NCBI RefSeq assembly: GCF_000349325.1
Contig: NC_020504.1
Coordinates: 4,002,053 to 4,066,052, forward strand
Direction of reading: 5' to 3'
From: Streptomyces davaonensis JCM 4913
GTDB taxonomy: Bacteria > Actinomycetota > Actinomycetes > Streptomycetales > Streptomycetaceae
Length of the DNA: 64,000 nt
A model generated the notes under the pieces. The model had not been told where the DNA came from. It saw only the letters and a list, made by a program, of their open reading frames with translations, and ran no database searches. Of this stretch, positions 45,714-55,542 are shown one piece after another. Made by a program: the position numbers and the translations under genes. How positions within the stretch are numbered: the stretch's first letter is position 1; each line of letters opens with the position of its first letter.

Positions 45714-46892
45714 TCACGCCGCGGGCTTGCGGGTGGCCCGGCCGCCCTTGGAGACGACGGTGCTGACGTTCATGCGCTTGCTGAGCCGGTAGGTCAGCAG
45801 CGGGCTGCCACTGACGAACTCCTTGTACATCACGGCGCTTCGGCCGGTGAGCCGCCAACGGGCAGGGGTGTCATCGGCCTTGGTGAACTGGATGACGGCG
45901 TCCCGGCGGCCGAGGCTGACCGGCTGGTGGAAGTACCCGAACCGGAACGGCTTCACGGTCTTGCCCCGGACCAGCCGCGCGATGGTGTCGGCGGTGTACT
46001 GCGCGGTGGGCAGCCCGCTCTGGCAGGTGCCGTGAATCTGCCCCCAGGCGAGGCGGATCGCGGCGGCGTCGCCGACGGCGTGGATCTCGGGGTGGGACAC
46101 CGACCGCAGCGAGACGTCGACCACGATCAGGCCGCGCTCGTCGGTGGCGATCCCGGCCTCGGCGGCCAGCGGCGACACCTTGACCCCGGCGGTCCACAGG
46201 CAGGCAGCGGAGGCGATGACCCCGCCGTCGGCCAGCTCGACGCCCTCGGGCAGCACCTTGGCGACCCGGGCGCCGGACTCCACCTTGATGCCGAGCCGGT
46301 CCAGCGCGCGGTGGAGGTAACCGCGGGCCTTGTCCCCCATCATGCCGCCGGGCTCGTCCTGGCTGATCAGCGTGACGTGCAGTCCCGGGTGGCTCTCCGC
46401 GATCTCGGTGGCCGCCTCGACACCGGTCAGACCGCCGCCGCAGACGGTGACGGTGCCGCCGGCCTCGGCGACCTCGGTCAGCCGCTCGGCGAACCGGCCC
46501 GCGATCTCGATGCTGTTGAGGGTGAACGCGTGGGCGTCGACGCCGGGAACCTTGCCGGTGTCGGTCGCACTGCCCAGCGCGTACACGAGGGTGTCGTAGC
46601 CGAGGGACATCTTCCCGTCGATGGTGACGGTCCGTGCCTCGGGGTCGATCGCGGTGGCGGCGCCCTCGACGAACCGGACACCGGTCCCCTCCAGCATGCC
46701 GGGGATCCGGTGCTCGGTCAGCGTCTGTCCGGCCGCGACCTGGTGCATCCGCAGCCGCTCCACGAACCGGCCCGTCGGGTTGACCAGAGTGATCCGCACT
46801 CCCGTCTTACGGGTGCGGTGCGCCAGGCGCACGGCGGTGAACATACCGGTGTAGCCCGCGCCGAGAACCACGATGTGGTGGCCGTTGGACAT
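45714..46892 (-). CDS. FAD-dependent pyridine nucleotide-disulfide oxidoreductase (NDH-2-like)
   Basis: A 392-residue two-dinucleotide-fold flavoprotein of the type II NADH dehydrogenase/FSP1-like group. The FAD motif is IVVLGAGYTGMFTAVRLA, the NAD motif TVTVCGGGLTGVEAATEIAE and the second FAD contact HAVGDAAAIRL. Its C-terminal part lacks a clear membrane helix. It is the first gene of a likely leftward pair with the ECF41 sigma factor. ATG 46892 is preferred because GGGGAG lies six bases before it; an ATG two codons earlier is in frame. Promoter-like motifs for ECF41 lie at 46942-46968. Confidence 0.88.
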   Translation of the reverse strand: MSNGHHIVVLGAGYTGMFTAVRLAHRTRKTGVRITLVNPTGRFVERLRMHQVAAGQTLTEHRIPGMLEGTGVRFVEGAATAIDPEARTVTIDGKMSLGYDTLVYALGSATDTGKVPGVDAHAFTLNSIEIAGRFAERLTEVAEAGGTVTVCGGGLTGVEAATEIAESHPGLHVTLISQDEPGGMMGDKARGYLHRALDRLGIKVESGARVAKVLPEGVELADGGVIASAACLWTAGVKVSPLAAEAGIATDERGLIVVDVSLRSVSHPEIHAVGDAAAIRLAWGQIHGTCQSGLPTAQYTADTIARLVRGKTVKPFRFGYFHQPVSLGRRDAVIQFTKADDTPARWRLTGRSAVMYKEFVSGSPLLTYRLSKRMNVSTVVSKGGRATRKPAA

Positions 46893-46941
46893 CTCCATCT
46901 CCCCTGTTCGGCACCGGCTTCCGTGCCGGTGACGCCCATGG

Positions 46942-46968
46942 GACAAGCGGGCCTCCGCAGACGTGACA
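46942..46968 (-). promoter_or_regulatory. Candidate ECF41-dependent promoter
   Basis: On the minus strand TGTCACG (46968-46962) is followed, after 16 bases, by TGTC (46945-46942). Known ECF41 promoters have TGTCACA at -35 and CGTC at -10 with a similar spacer. The element is about 50 bp upstream of the oxidoreductase ATG. Both motifs deviate by one base. Confidence 0.5.
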
Positions 46969-47028
46969 GGTCGCCGATGTGACCCACGCCACACCCCCGT
47001 GGCCCCGGACGGAACGGCCGGTACCGGC

Positions 47029-47592
47029 CTAGAACGGCGAGTAGTCCTCCGGCGGGTCCTCCCCCACCCGGCCGTCGATCGACTCACGGATCAGGTCCAC
47101 CTGCCCCACGTGACGCGCGTACTCCTCGACGATGTCGATCAGCAGGCGGCGCAGGCTCGGGGACTCACCGGTGCGCGTGGTGTAGGCGACGAGCCCGCCG
47201 GGACCGCCGTCCGTCAGCGCCTTGCGTATGTTCGCGCGGGAGCGGGTGACCTCTGCGTGCCAGAGCGCGTACAGCTCCTCGGGGGTGTGCTCGGCGGCCG
47301 AACGCCAGTCCCAGTCCGGCTCCGCCTCCCAGTCCACCGTGTTCCACGGCGGTCCCGGGTCCTCCCCGAGCAGCCGCAGGGTGAAGTACTCGGCCTCCAC
47401 CAGGGCCAGATGCTTCAGCATCCCGCCCACGGTGAGCGCCGAGGGCGCGAGCCGTGCGCTCAGGCCCGCCGCGTCCAGGCCCTCGCACTTCCAGGCGAAG
47501 ATGCGGCGCTGCCGCTCCAGGGAGCCGACCAGGGTGTCGGCCTCGTCGCCCGCGATCGGGGGTTCAAGCAAGATCTCGATGTCCTCACTCAT
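47029..47592 (-). CDS. DinB/DUF664 family protein
   Basis: A 187-residue four-helix-bundle protein of the DinB/DUF664 family, whose members include mycothiol-dependent metalloenzymes. Putative metal-ligand His residues occur in MLKHLALVEAEYF (first helix), AEHTPEELYALWH and YARHVGQVDLIRE (last helix). The substrate is unknown. Its stop codon lies within the palindrome GGCCGGTACCGGCC (47016-47029), which might act as a transcription stop. ATG 47592 begins MSEDIEILLEPP. It diverges from the MarR-GNAT gene. Confidence 0.82.
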   Translation of the reverse strand: MSEDIEILLEPPIAGDEADTLVGSLERQRRIFAWKCEGLDAAGLSARLAPSALTVGGMLKHLALVEAEYFTLRLLGEDPGPPWNTVDWEAEPDWDWRSAAEHTPEELYALWHAEVTRSRANIRKALTDGGPGGLVAYTTRTGESPSLRRLLIDIVEEYARHVGQVDLIRESIDGRVGEDPPEDYSPF

Positions 47593-47641
47593 GATCCGCA
47601 GCCTAGGCGGGCGCACTGACAGACACCTGGACTTCCCCGGA

Positions 47642-47663
47642 TTCTTTGACTAAAGTCAAAGAA
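47642..47663. promoter_or_regulatory. 22-bp perfect palindrome, candidate MarR operator
   Basis: Arms TTCTTTGACT and AGTCAAAGAA flank a 2-bp spacer. The palindrome ends two bases before the possible ATG (47666) of the MarR-GNAT gene and is the most AT-rich stretch of the divergent region to the DinB gene. It fits an autoregulatory MarR dimer site in size and position. Confidence 0.65.
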
Positions 47664-47665
47664 AT

Positions 47666-48586
47666 ATGGAACCCGTTTCGATGGAACCCATGTCGAGGGA
47701 ACCCGTGTCGGCGGAGCACGTAACGGCATTCCGCCGCTTCAACCGCTATTTCACGCGACGTATCGGCGCCCTCGACGACCACTATCTCGGCCAGGACCGC
47801 CCGCTCGGCGAGGCCCGGCTGCTGTTCGAGGTCGCGGAGCCGGTCTCGCTGCGCGAGCTGCGCAGCCGACTCGGCCTGGACGCGGGCTACTTGAGCCGAC
47901 TGGCCAAGGCACTTCAGGCGCAGGGCATGATCCGGCTCAGCGCGCACCCGGACGACAACCGGCTGCGGATGGTCGAGTTGACCCCGGCCGGCCGCATCGA
48001 GCTCAAGGAGCAGCAGCGCCGCGCCAACGCCCTGGTGGCCGAACTGCTCGGCGGTCTCACGCCGGTGCAGCGCACCGAACTGGCCGAGGCGATGTCCACC
48101 ACCCGCCGCCTGCTGCGCCTGGCTGCCATCACCATCTCCCTGGTCGACGGGGCGAGCGCGGACGCACGCGCGTGCCTCGACGCCTACGCCGCCGACATCG
48201 ACGCCCGCTTCCCCGAGGGCTTCGACCCCGCCGGCCTCGTCCGCCCCGAGGAGGTCTCGGGCGACGCCGGGGCGTTCTTCGTGGCGTACGAGGAGGGCGT
48301 GCCGGTGGGCTGCGGGGCGCTGCGGCGGCTGGAGCCCGGCGTCGGCGAGATCCGGCACGTGTGGGTGCACCCGGCCGCCCGCCGCCTGGGGCTCGCCCGC
48401 CGGCTGCTCGGCGCGCTCGAAGGCGAGGCGTCCGCCCGGCAGTTGTCGGTCGTACGGCTGGACACGCATGCCGCGCTCGATGAGGCGCAGGCGATGTACC
48501 GGGCGTGCGGATACACGGAGATCCCGCGCTACGACGACAACATCTATGCCAGCCACTGGTTCGAGAAGCGGCTCCCAAGCCGCTGA
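47666..48586 (+). CDS. MarR-type HTH fused to GNAT acetyltransferase
   Basis: A 306-residue fusion. Residues 15-150 are a MarR winged helix (RLLFEVAEPVSLRELRSRLGLDAGYLSRLAKALQAQGMIRLSAHPDDNRLRMVELTPAGR). Residues 155-306 are a GNAT domain, with the acetyl-CoA loop VHPAARRLGLARRLLGALE and the end RACGYTEIPRY. Such fusions are common in actinobacteria; the acetylated substrate is unknown. The N-terminus contains three imperfect 15-base tandem repeats (47666-47710, peptides MEPVS-MEPMS-REPVS). ATG 47666 directly follows the palindrome and would be leaderless; GTG 47705, after GAGGGA, is a good alternative start. Confidence 0.9.
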   Translation: MEPVSMEPMSREPVSAEHVTAFRRFNRYFTRRIGALDDHYLGQDRPLGEARLLFEVAEPVSLRELRSRLGLDAGYLSRLAKALQAQGMIRLSAHPDDNRLRMVELTPAGRIELKEQQRRANALVAELLGGLTPVQRTELAEAMSTTRRLLRLAAITISLVDGASADARACLDAYAADIDARFPEGFDPAGLVRPEEVSGDAGAFFVAYEEGVPVGCGALRRLEPGVGEIRHVWVHPAARRLGLARRLLGALEGEASARQLSVVRLDTHAALDEAQAMYRACGYTEIPRYDDNIYASHWFEKRLPSR

Positions 48587-48593
48587 CGTCCCG

Positions 48594-49394
48594 TCACCCG
48601 CAATCACCGCCCGAGGGGCAGAAGGAGCCCAGGGCCGTGGTGAGGGGCGCGCGAATCCGCTCGGGGGCCAGCTCCTCCGGACCGCTGGCGCGGATCGCGT
48701 ACGGCGTCCCGTCGGCGGCCTCGAAGCGGTGGTCGACGACCAGGCGGGGGCCCTTGTCCTCGTCGTCGTAGCGGTAGGTCAGCTCCGCGAAGCCGGGACC
48801 CGAGTCGCGGGCGAGGGCCCGGTAGCCGGTGCGGCTCGCGAAGCCGTAGCCGGGGGCGGTCTCGGCCTGCGCGAGGGACTCCTCGACGGTCGGCTCCGCG
48901 ATCCGGAAGATCTGGAGCCGGCGGCCGTCGTCCGGGGCGTCGTAGAAGACCACGGGGGCCTCCTCACCCGCCTTCTGACGGCGGATCCAGTCCTCGGGGA
49001 CGAGGAGGGTGTAGCCGACGGGGTCCTGGGCGCGGCGGTAGCCCGGGGCGGTGGTCGCCGTCCCGGACGGCGGCGAGGTGCTCGTCCCGGACGGCGGTGC
49101 GGTCGTCACGGTCAGATCCGTGGCCCCGGCCGAGCCTCCGTCGTCCTCCCTGATCAGGACCCACGCCCCGGCGCCGGCACCCACACCCAGGACGACCGCG
49201 GCCAGCAGGGCCAGGACCAGACGGCGAGGACGGTGAGCACGCGGCGGCTCGGGAGCGGGGGCGGGGGCAGGCCGGTGGCCGCCGTACGTCTGGGTCTCGG
49301 CCGTGGACCACGGCGGTACGGTGCCGTCCGGTCGACGCGCGGACCAGGGCGCCTGGCCGCGCTCCTCGCTCGGTTCGTGTCCCCATCCGCTCAT
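48594..49394 (-). CDS. Single-pass membrane protein with extracellular domain, unknown function
   Basis: A 266-residue protein with a Pro-rich cytoplasmic N-terminus (about 1-57), one membrane helix (58-80, LVLALLAAVVLGVGAGAGAWVL) and an extracellular domain. A Thr/Ser/Pro linker precedes the folded part, YTLLVPEDWIRRQKAGEEAPVVFYDAPDDGRRLQIF..., with two Cys near the end (FCPSGGDCG). The layout resembles the extracytoplasmic tails of some actinobacterial kinase-linked proteins, but there is no kinase domain. It is convergent with the MarR-GNAT gene and separated from mdh by a terminator. Confidence 0.68.
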   Translation of the reverse strand: MSGWGHEPSEERGQAPWSARRPDGTVPPWSTAETQTYGGHRPAPAPAPEPPRAHRPRRLVLALLAAVVLGVGAGAGAWVLIREDDGGSAGATDLTVTTAPPSGTSTSPPSGTATTAPGYRRAQDPVGYTLLVPEDWIRRQKAGEEAPVVFYDAPDDGRRLQIFRIAEPTVEESLAQAETAPGYGFASRTGYRALARDSGPGFAELTYRYDDEDKGPRLVVDHRFEAADGTPYAIRASGPEELAPERIRAPLTTALGSFCPSGGDCG

Positions 49395-49455
49395 CGCGAA
49401 CCCCCCGAATCGCCGTACCGGGCAACGCTTTTCCGACGGTAGCGGCAGAACAGGC

Positions 49456-49495
49456 CACAGGCCCCGTTCCGGACGAAACCGGTACGGGGCCTGTG
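49456..49495 (-). terminator. Intrinsic terminator after mdh
   Basis: A 12-bp perfect repeat CACAGGCCCCGT / ACGGGGCCTGTG, extended by an inner CCGG/CCGG pair with mismatched T residues, around the loop ACGAAA. It lies 25 bp after the mdh stop and separates mdh from the membrane-protein gene at 48594-49394. The structure is symmetrical and may work both ways. Confidence 0.75.
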
Positions 49496-49520
49496 CGGGC
49501 TGCGCTGAGGGAGCCGGGGC

Positions 49521-50831
<1,311 letters not shown>

Positions 50832-52070
50832 CTACTGCGTGCAGCCTTCCTGCCCCGCCGCCAGGGTCACACAGGCCGTCGCGTCGCCCGCGTCCTTCAC
50901 CGCGACCATCGGGGTGTAGGCGATGGTGTCCTCGGCGAGGGTGATGCCGCCGGTCTGCTTCGACTTGCCGGCCGTCACGCTGACCTTGTCGCCCTGGGTG
51001 CCCTGGGTGATGCGGCCCCAGGCCGCGCCACAGGTCTCGCTGTAGCGGACCTCGACGACCGTGGTGCCCACCGTCGCCGTCTGTGCGGTGGTCACCAGGT
51101 CGCCGCTGCATCCCATGCTCTCGGCGTCCTTGCCCGTGCAGGAGGCTCCGCTGCACTTGACGCCCGGCGGCAGGTCGACGTCCTTGGTGACCGTCGGGGA
51201 CGGGGAGGCGTCGCCGCCCTCGTCCTTCTTCTTGCCGCTCGGGTCGGTCAGGTAGAACACGGCCGCCACGACGACCAGCACCCCCACGACCCCGGCCAGG
51301 AACATCGTCAGCCGGCGCTTGCCCCCGCCGCCGCCCGGAGGCGGGCCGGAGTGCCGCGGCGCCCGCGGAGGTTCGGCGTACGACGGAGTGGGGGGCGTCG
51401 CCGGTGCCGTACCGCCGGAGCCGCCCGTACCGCCCGCGCCGCCCGTGCCGCTCGCCGCGGACGGGCCTCGATAGCCCTGGAGTCCCCACGAGTTGGCGCC
51501 GGACGACCCCGACGAGGACGACGAGGCAGCGGCCTCCTCCGCCGCGTCCCGCACCGGAGCCGCATCGCGCATCGCACCGGCGTCCCGGTCGCCGCGGCCC
51601 GCCGCGGGCGCCGTCGACCGGGGCGGCACCGTGGGTGCCACGCCCGCCGGTCCCGCCACTCCCGGCGTCGCCGTCGCGCTGCCGCTCCTGCGGGCCGTCC
51701 TGCTGCCCTTGGCGTTCGCCGGAGGCGCGCCGAACTCCCCGAGCGCGGCCCGCGCCTGGGAGATCCGGATCGCCTCCATCGTCATGTCGTGCCGCATCTC
51801 CGAACGGCTCCACGCCCGCTCGGCCAGCTCCCACATCGTCGTGAGATGGACCGGATTGGTCCCGGTGACCTCCGCCAGCGCGACGATGGCACCCTTCGGC
51901 GCCAGCAGCCGCCCGTTCAGATACCGCTCCCAGGACGTCTTGCTGTAACCCGTCCGGTCGGCCACCGCCGCGACGCTCAGACCACTGCGGTCCACAAGCC
52001 GGCGCAACTGGCTCGCGAACTCCCTGACCTGCGGATCCAATTCATCCGGCAAGTCCCGCCAACGAGGCAT
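50832..52070 (-). CDS. Membrane-spanning HTH protein with extracellular DUF2690-like domain
   Basis: A 412-residue protein. The N-terminal 75 residues form an XRE-like helix-turn-helix (LRRLVDRSGLSVAAVADRTGYSKTSWERYLNGR). A long Ala/Gly/Pro/Ser-rich linker follows (about 110-245), then a membrane helix (about 255-277), and an extracellular domain of about 130 residues with six Cys (VKCSGASCTGKDAESMGCSG... and YSETCGAAWGRI). The latter matches the DUF2690 pattern. This suggests a one-component sensor that binds DNA while fixed in the membrane. A shorter paralogue lies 384 bp upstream. Confidence 0.87.
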   Translation of the reverse strand: MPRWRDLPDELDPQVREFASQLRRLVDRSGLSVAAVADRTGYSKTSWERYLNGRLLAPKGAIVALAEVTGTNPVHLTTMWELAERAWSRSEMRHDMTMEAIRISQARAALGEFGAPPANAKGSRTARRSGSATATPGVAGPAGVAPTVPPRSTAPAAGRGDRDAGAMRDAAPVRDAAEEAAASSSSSGSSGANSWGLQGYRGPSAASGTGGAGGTGGSGGTAPATPPTPSYAEPPRAPRHSGPPPGGGGGKRRLTMFLAGVVGVLVVVAAVFYLTDPSGKKKDEGGDASPSPTVTKDVDLPPGVKCSGASCTGKDAESMGCSGDLVTTAQTATVGTTVVEVRYSETCGAAWGRITQGTQGDKVSVTAGKSKQTGGITLAEDTIAYTPMVAVKDAGDATACVTLAAGQEGCTQ

Positions 52071-52454
52071 TGCTTCCCCCCTCTTCCCCCCGGTCGTGCT
52101 GTCTGTTCCCCCGCGCGCGTGCCCTCTGCCGAGTCCCCGATGTGGCTACCCACAGGGATGCGCTCGGTCAGGATCTCAGTTCCCGGGGTGGGGGCGCACG
52201 GGAGCATGGGGGCCGTGGGCATGCACCGTCGCACGCCCACCGGGCCGCGGTCCAGTCTTCCACCGCCCGTTCCCCTGCGGCCTGTCTCCCCCCGGTGACA
52301 CCGCTGACAGCCGTTCGGGACGTCCCGGACCGTCCCGATTGGCCAGGCTAGCCCGACTGTCGAACGACTTCCTTCCAAATCCGCAAACTTGTCAACACAT
52401 CGACACACAGAACGCACATATCCCGTCACGGACAGCACACAACTCGCTGCCCTC
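52071..52454. other. Non-coding region between the two HTH membrane-protein genes
   Basis: The right end (52380-52454) is unusually AT-rich; TTGACA on the minus strand (52395-52390) could be the -35 box of the leftward HTH gene at 50832-52070. A GGGACGTCCC palindrome occurs near 52317-52326. Close to the HTH start, polypurine GGGGGGAAGAGGGGGG provides its ribosome-binding site. No convincing small ORF or RNA motif is seen. Confidence 0.45.
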
Positions 52455-52910
52455 TCAGCCCAGTACGAAAGCCCCGATCACCACCGCCAGCACCAGCGTC
52501 ACCGCCAGTCCCAGGGCCACCCGGAGCAGCCGCCGCGACGGCTCCTCCGGCGGCGTGTCCCACCACGGCAGCGTCGGATCGTCCTCGTACGCCTGCGCGT
52601 CCGAGCCGTCCGAGGCCCCCTTGGGCGGCGCCGGGCGCGGCCACGCCTGTACGGCCAGCTCCCACCGCACCGCGAACCGCTCGGCGTCCTCCCGGGCCTC
52701 CCCCGCCACCCGGCACAGCGCCTCGACCGCCTGGCGCGGCGGTGGCTGGACCGCGTTCAGATAGCGCTGCCAGGAGGACTTGCTGTACGCGGTGCGCGCG
52801 CCCAGCGCGACCAGACTGAGGCCCGTGCGGTCCTTCAGGAGCCGCAGTTGCGTCACGAAGTGCCGCACCTCCGGCGGCAGATCGTCCGGCAGCGGCTGCC
52901 AGGCGCCCAT
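52455..52910 (-). CDS. Small HTH protein with C-terminal membrane helix
   Basis: A 151-residue paralogue of the larger HTH protein downstream. The N-terminal helix-turn-helix (LRLLKDRTGLSLVALGARTAYSKSSWQRYLNA) aligns without gaps to residues 22-53 of that protein. A Trp/Pro-rich linker and a C-terminal membrane helix (about 128-149) follow, with only two residues outside. It lacks the extracellular sensor. Both are on the minus strand, so this one lies upstream. It could act as a partner or competitor. Confidence 0.82.
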   Translation of the reverse strand: MGAWQPLPDDLPPEVRHFVTQLRLLKDRTGLSLVALGARTAYSKSSWQRYLNAVQPPPRQAVEALCRVAGEAREDAERFAVRWELAVQAWPRPAPPKGASDGSDAQAYEDDPTLPWWDTPPEEPSRRLLRVALGLAVTLVLAVVIGAFVLG

Positions 52911-53090
52911 CGCTCACCTCCACGGCGCGTCACGTTCCCCGCCCCGATCGAGTGACGACGACGGACGGTGATCGGTTCCGCGAAACCGTGCCCTGTGGCA
53001 GGCACCGGACACCGTGGCGGAACGGTCACCGCTGTGCCACAGCGCCCTGACAGCCGTTGAACCGGGGCTTCCCGGCGCGGGAGGGTGAAT

Positions 53091-53142
53091 GCGCGGCGGC
53101 GGCCCGTCCTTGCTCGGGGGAGAGGACGGACCGCCGCTGCGC
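53091..53142 (-). terminator. Intrinsic terminator after the folD-DUF3017 operon
   Basis: A long imperfect hairpin, beginning GCGCGGCGGCGG and ending CCGCCGCTGCGC, with an inner CGTCCT/AGGACG pair, lies 14 bp downstream of the DUF3017 stop. A loop of about ten bases separates the arms. Confidence 0.7.
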
Positions 53143-53155
53143 GTATGTACGAGGG

Positions 53156-53623
53156 CTAGTTGCTGACCGTGAAGTGCAGGGTGTCCTTCAGGAACGGGAT
53201 CTCCAGCAACGGGTTCGGCTGCACCATCAGGGCGAGCAGCACGATCGCGGTGCCCAGCACCCCGTACGTGACGATGTCCGTGAAGCGGGAGCGGACCGCG
53301 AGCATGCCGACGCCGGGCAGTATCCAGCGCAGCAGGCCGCCGCAGAGCAGGGCGGCACCGATCAGCAGGGTCCCGGCGCGGAAGGCGTCCAGGGCGGTCA
53401 CCAGCAGGCCGATGGCGACCAGTCCGGTCACCAGCAGGATGGGCCACTGGCGGGCGGGCGCCGGGGCATCGCCGGGTGCCGCCCTGCCGCCGCCCTCGGG
53501 GCGCGCGGTGTCCCTGGTGAACAGCGGGAAGCGGCGGGTCGTACGGCGCGGGCGACCCTCGGCGTCGGGCGCGCTGACCGCGTCCCGCACCTCAGGCTCG
53601 TCCCCCACCGGCTCAGTCGACAC
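53156..53623 (-). CDS. DUF3017 domain membrane protein
   Basis: A 155-residue protein with a polar N-terminal tail (about 1-58) and three membrane helices (about 61-78, 82-103 and 115-133). It matches the DUF3017 family, which is often encoded right after folD in actinobacteria. Its start lies inside folD (11-bp overlap), so translation is coupled. No function is known. Confidence 0.82.
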   Translation of the reverse strand: MSTEPVGDEPEVRDAVSAPDAEGRPRRTTRRFPLFTRDTARPEGGGRAAPGDAPAPARQWPILLVTGLVAIGLLVTALDAFRAGTLLIGAALLCGGLLRWILPGVGMLAVRSRFTDIVTYGVLGTAIVLLALMVQPNPLLEIPFLKDTLHFTVSN

Positions 53624-54467
53624 TGCGCTCCGCCGCCTCGACCACGTTGACCAGCAGCTGGGCCCGGGTCATCGGGCCGACACCGCCGGGGTTCGGGGAG
53701 ATGAAGCCGGCCACCTCGGCGACGTCCGGGTGGACATCGCCCACGATCTTGCCCTCGGCGCTGCGCGAGACACCGACGTCGAGCACGGCCGCGCCCGGCT
53801 TGACGTCCTCGGGGCGGACGAGGTGGGCCGAACCGGCGGCCGCGACGATGATGTCGGCGCGCTTGAGGTGCGCGGACAGGTCACGGGTGCCGGTGTGGCA
53901 CTGGGTCACGGTGGCGTTCTCGCTGCGCCGGGTCAGCAGGAGCGGCATGGGACGGCCGATGGTCACACCACGACCGACGACCACGACCTCCGCGCCCTTG
54001 ATCTCCACGCCGTAGCGGCGCAGCAGGGTCAGCACGCCGTTGGGGGTGCAGGGCAGCGGGGCGGGCTCGTTGAGGACGAGCCGACCGAGGTTCATCGGGT
54101 GCAGACCGTCGGCGTCCTTCCCGGGGTCCATCAGTTCGAGGATGCGGTTCTCGTCGATGCCCTTGGGGAGCGGCAGTTGGACGATGTAGCCGGTGCAGGC
54201 CGGGTCCTCGTTCAGCTCCCGTACGACCGCCTCGATCTCCTCCTGGGTCGCGGTGCCGGGCAGCTCGCGCTGGATGGAGGCGATGCCGACCTCGGCGCAG
54301 TCGCGGTGCTTTCCGGCGACGTACTTCTGGCTGCCGGGGTCGTCCCCGACCAGGATCGTGCCGAGGCCGGGCGTGACGCCCTTCTCCTTCAGCGCCGCCA
54401 CCCGGGCGGTCAGGTCGGACTTGATCGCGGCTGCGGTGGCCTTGCCATCGAGAATCTGGGCGGTCAT
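53613..54467 (-). CDS. folD: Methylenetetrahydrofolate dehydrogenase/cyclohydrolase
   Basis: FolD (284 residues) oxidises 5,10-methylene-THF to methenyl-THF with NADP and hydrolyses it to 10-formyl-THF, which feeds PurN and PurH. The catalytic YxxxK is Y-V-A-G-K in [12 protein letters not shown], and the signature PLPKGIDE and [26 protein letters not shown] are intact. ATG 54467 is the start. DUF3017 follows with an 11-bp overlap. The leader forms several hairpins (54468-54540), one including the ribosome-binding site. Confidence 0.95.
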   Translation of the reverse strand: MTAQILDGKATAAAIKSDLTARVAALKEKGVTPGLGTILVGDDPGSQKYVAGKHRDCAEVGIASIQRELPGTATQEEIEAVVRELNEDPACTGYIVQLPLPKGIDENRILELMDPGKDADGLHPMNLGRLVLNEPAPLPCTPNGVLTLLRRYGVEIKGAEVVVVGRGVTIGRPMPLLLTRRSENATVTQCHTGTRDLSAHLKRADIIVAAAGSAHLVRPEDVKPGAAVLDVGVSRSAEGKIVGDVHPDVAEVAGFISPNPGGVGPMTRAQLLVNVVEAAERSVD

Positions 54468-54537
54468 GACCCCATCCTCCCGGATGACGGGGTCCCGGTT
54501 CCAATCCGGGGCCCGGCACATCCGCCACCGGGGTGCC
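54468..54537 (-). promoter_or_regulatory. Structured leader of folD, three adjacent hairpins
   Basis: Nearest the ATG, GACCCC...ATCC pairs with GGAT...GGGGTC (54468-54494, plus-strand coordinates); the GGAGG ribosome-binding site falls in its loop and stem. Next is a CCCGG/CCGGG hairpin (54494-54510). Third is GGCAC/GTGCC (54515-54537). CCGGG-type segments can pair in more than one way. It does not match the ZTP, TPP or THF motifs I know. It could be a translational control element; this is inference. Confidence 0.4.
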
Positions 54538-54727
54538 CTCATGATCAGCGAGGTTGCACTTGCACAACACATACGGATTGCGGCTGGACAACGAACCGGC
54601 CACTGAAGAACGATTGCGGCACAGTGCCGCGGGCAGTACCGGGGGGACGAACCGCATCTGTTGAACCTTCCTCCGAACCGTGCCGCTCGTCGTCCCCACA
54701 CATCGGTTCACACGGAGGAACATCGCC

Positions 54728-55327
54728 ATGAGTTTCGGCGACCCGAACAGCCCCTACGGGCCCCCGCCCCAGCAGCAGCCCCCCGCGCCCGGTTACGGCT
54801 ACCCGCAGCAGGCCCCGCCCGGAGTCCCGCAGCAGGGCTACGGCGCCTATCCCGCGGCCCCGCAGATGCAGGGCTACGGCTACCCGCCGGCCGGTCCGGT
54901 CCAGATGCCCGGCATCACCCGCGCCGCGCAGATCATGCTCGGTGTCATCGTGCTGGCGCACGCGGTCATCGCGGCGCTGTACGGCTACAGCCTGACCCAG
55001 TGGGACGAGCTGCTGGCCGAGGCCGACCTGTCCAACAACTCGCAGGCCGAGGCGATCGCCGACCTCGGCAAGGGCATCCTGGTCTTCTTCATCGGCCTCG
55101 CCACGGTCTTCGCGCTGCTCGGCCTCGCGCTGGTGGTCCAGTACGCCAAGGGCGGCAACGGCGTCCGGGTCTGCTCCATCGTCTACGGCTCGTTCGCGAT
55201 CATCACCGGCATCTTCATGATCGCCGCGTGGGGCATCGGCCTGCTCATCATCGCCGTGGCGATCCTGCTGATCATCTTCGCGGCGAAGCGGGCCAGCGCG
55301 GAGTGGTTCAACCGGCCGCGGTTCTGA
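54728..55327 (+). CDS. Pro/Gln/Tyr-rich N-tail membrane protein, unknown function
   Basis: A 199-residue protein. The first 62 residues are a Pro/Gly/Tyr/Gln-rich tail (repeats of GYGYP), probably cytoplasmic and disordered. Membrane helices follow at about 67-88, 118-138, 148-168 and 171-186. It resembles the DUF4064/DUF4190-like proteins common in streptomycetes. ATG 54728 follows the excellent ribosome-binding site CGGAGGAA. It diverges from folD over 260 bp. Confidence 0.8.
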   Translation: MSFGDPNSPYGPPPQQQPPAPGYGYPQQAPPGVPQQGYGAYPAAPQMQGYGYPPAGPVQMPGITRAAQIMLGVIVLAHAVIAALYGYSLTQWDELLAEADLSNNSQAEAIADLGKGILVFFIGLATVFALLGLALVVQYAKGGNGVRVCSIVYGSFAIITGIFMIAAWGIGLLIIAVAILLIIFAAKRASAEWFNRPRF

Positions 55328-55348
55328 GCGCCTCGCACCAGTTCTGTC

Positions 55349-55388
55349 CGAGGGCCGTGTCCCACCCGAACGAGGTGGGCGCGGCCCT
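55349..55388 (+). terminator. Intrinsic terminator
   Basis: GAGGGCCG..TCCCACC pairs with GGTGGG..CGGCCCTC (one internal mismatch pair), with a CGAACGA loop. It starts 22 bp after the stop of the membrane-protein gene at 54728-55327. Confidence 0.72.
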
Positions 55389-55542
55389 CGCGCGTTGCTT
55401 TTGCGTGCCGCCGCAAAAGGGTCGCCGAATCGGCCTCTGCCGGGCGACAGTTGAGGGCAGCGGCGCGTCGCTCCCTGAACGGTTTGCGTCGGCGTCGGCG
55501 CCGGGACCGGGGCGTCGGCAACCGCTGGACGGAGGGCCGCCC

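Noticed and set aside
54480..54540. Possible tRNA suggested by a TTCCAAT loop in a CCCGG stem
   Set aside because: No anticodon arm, D arm or acceptor stem can be formed around it, and the T-loop consensus is not met.
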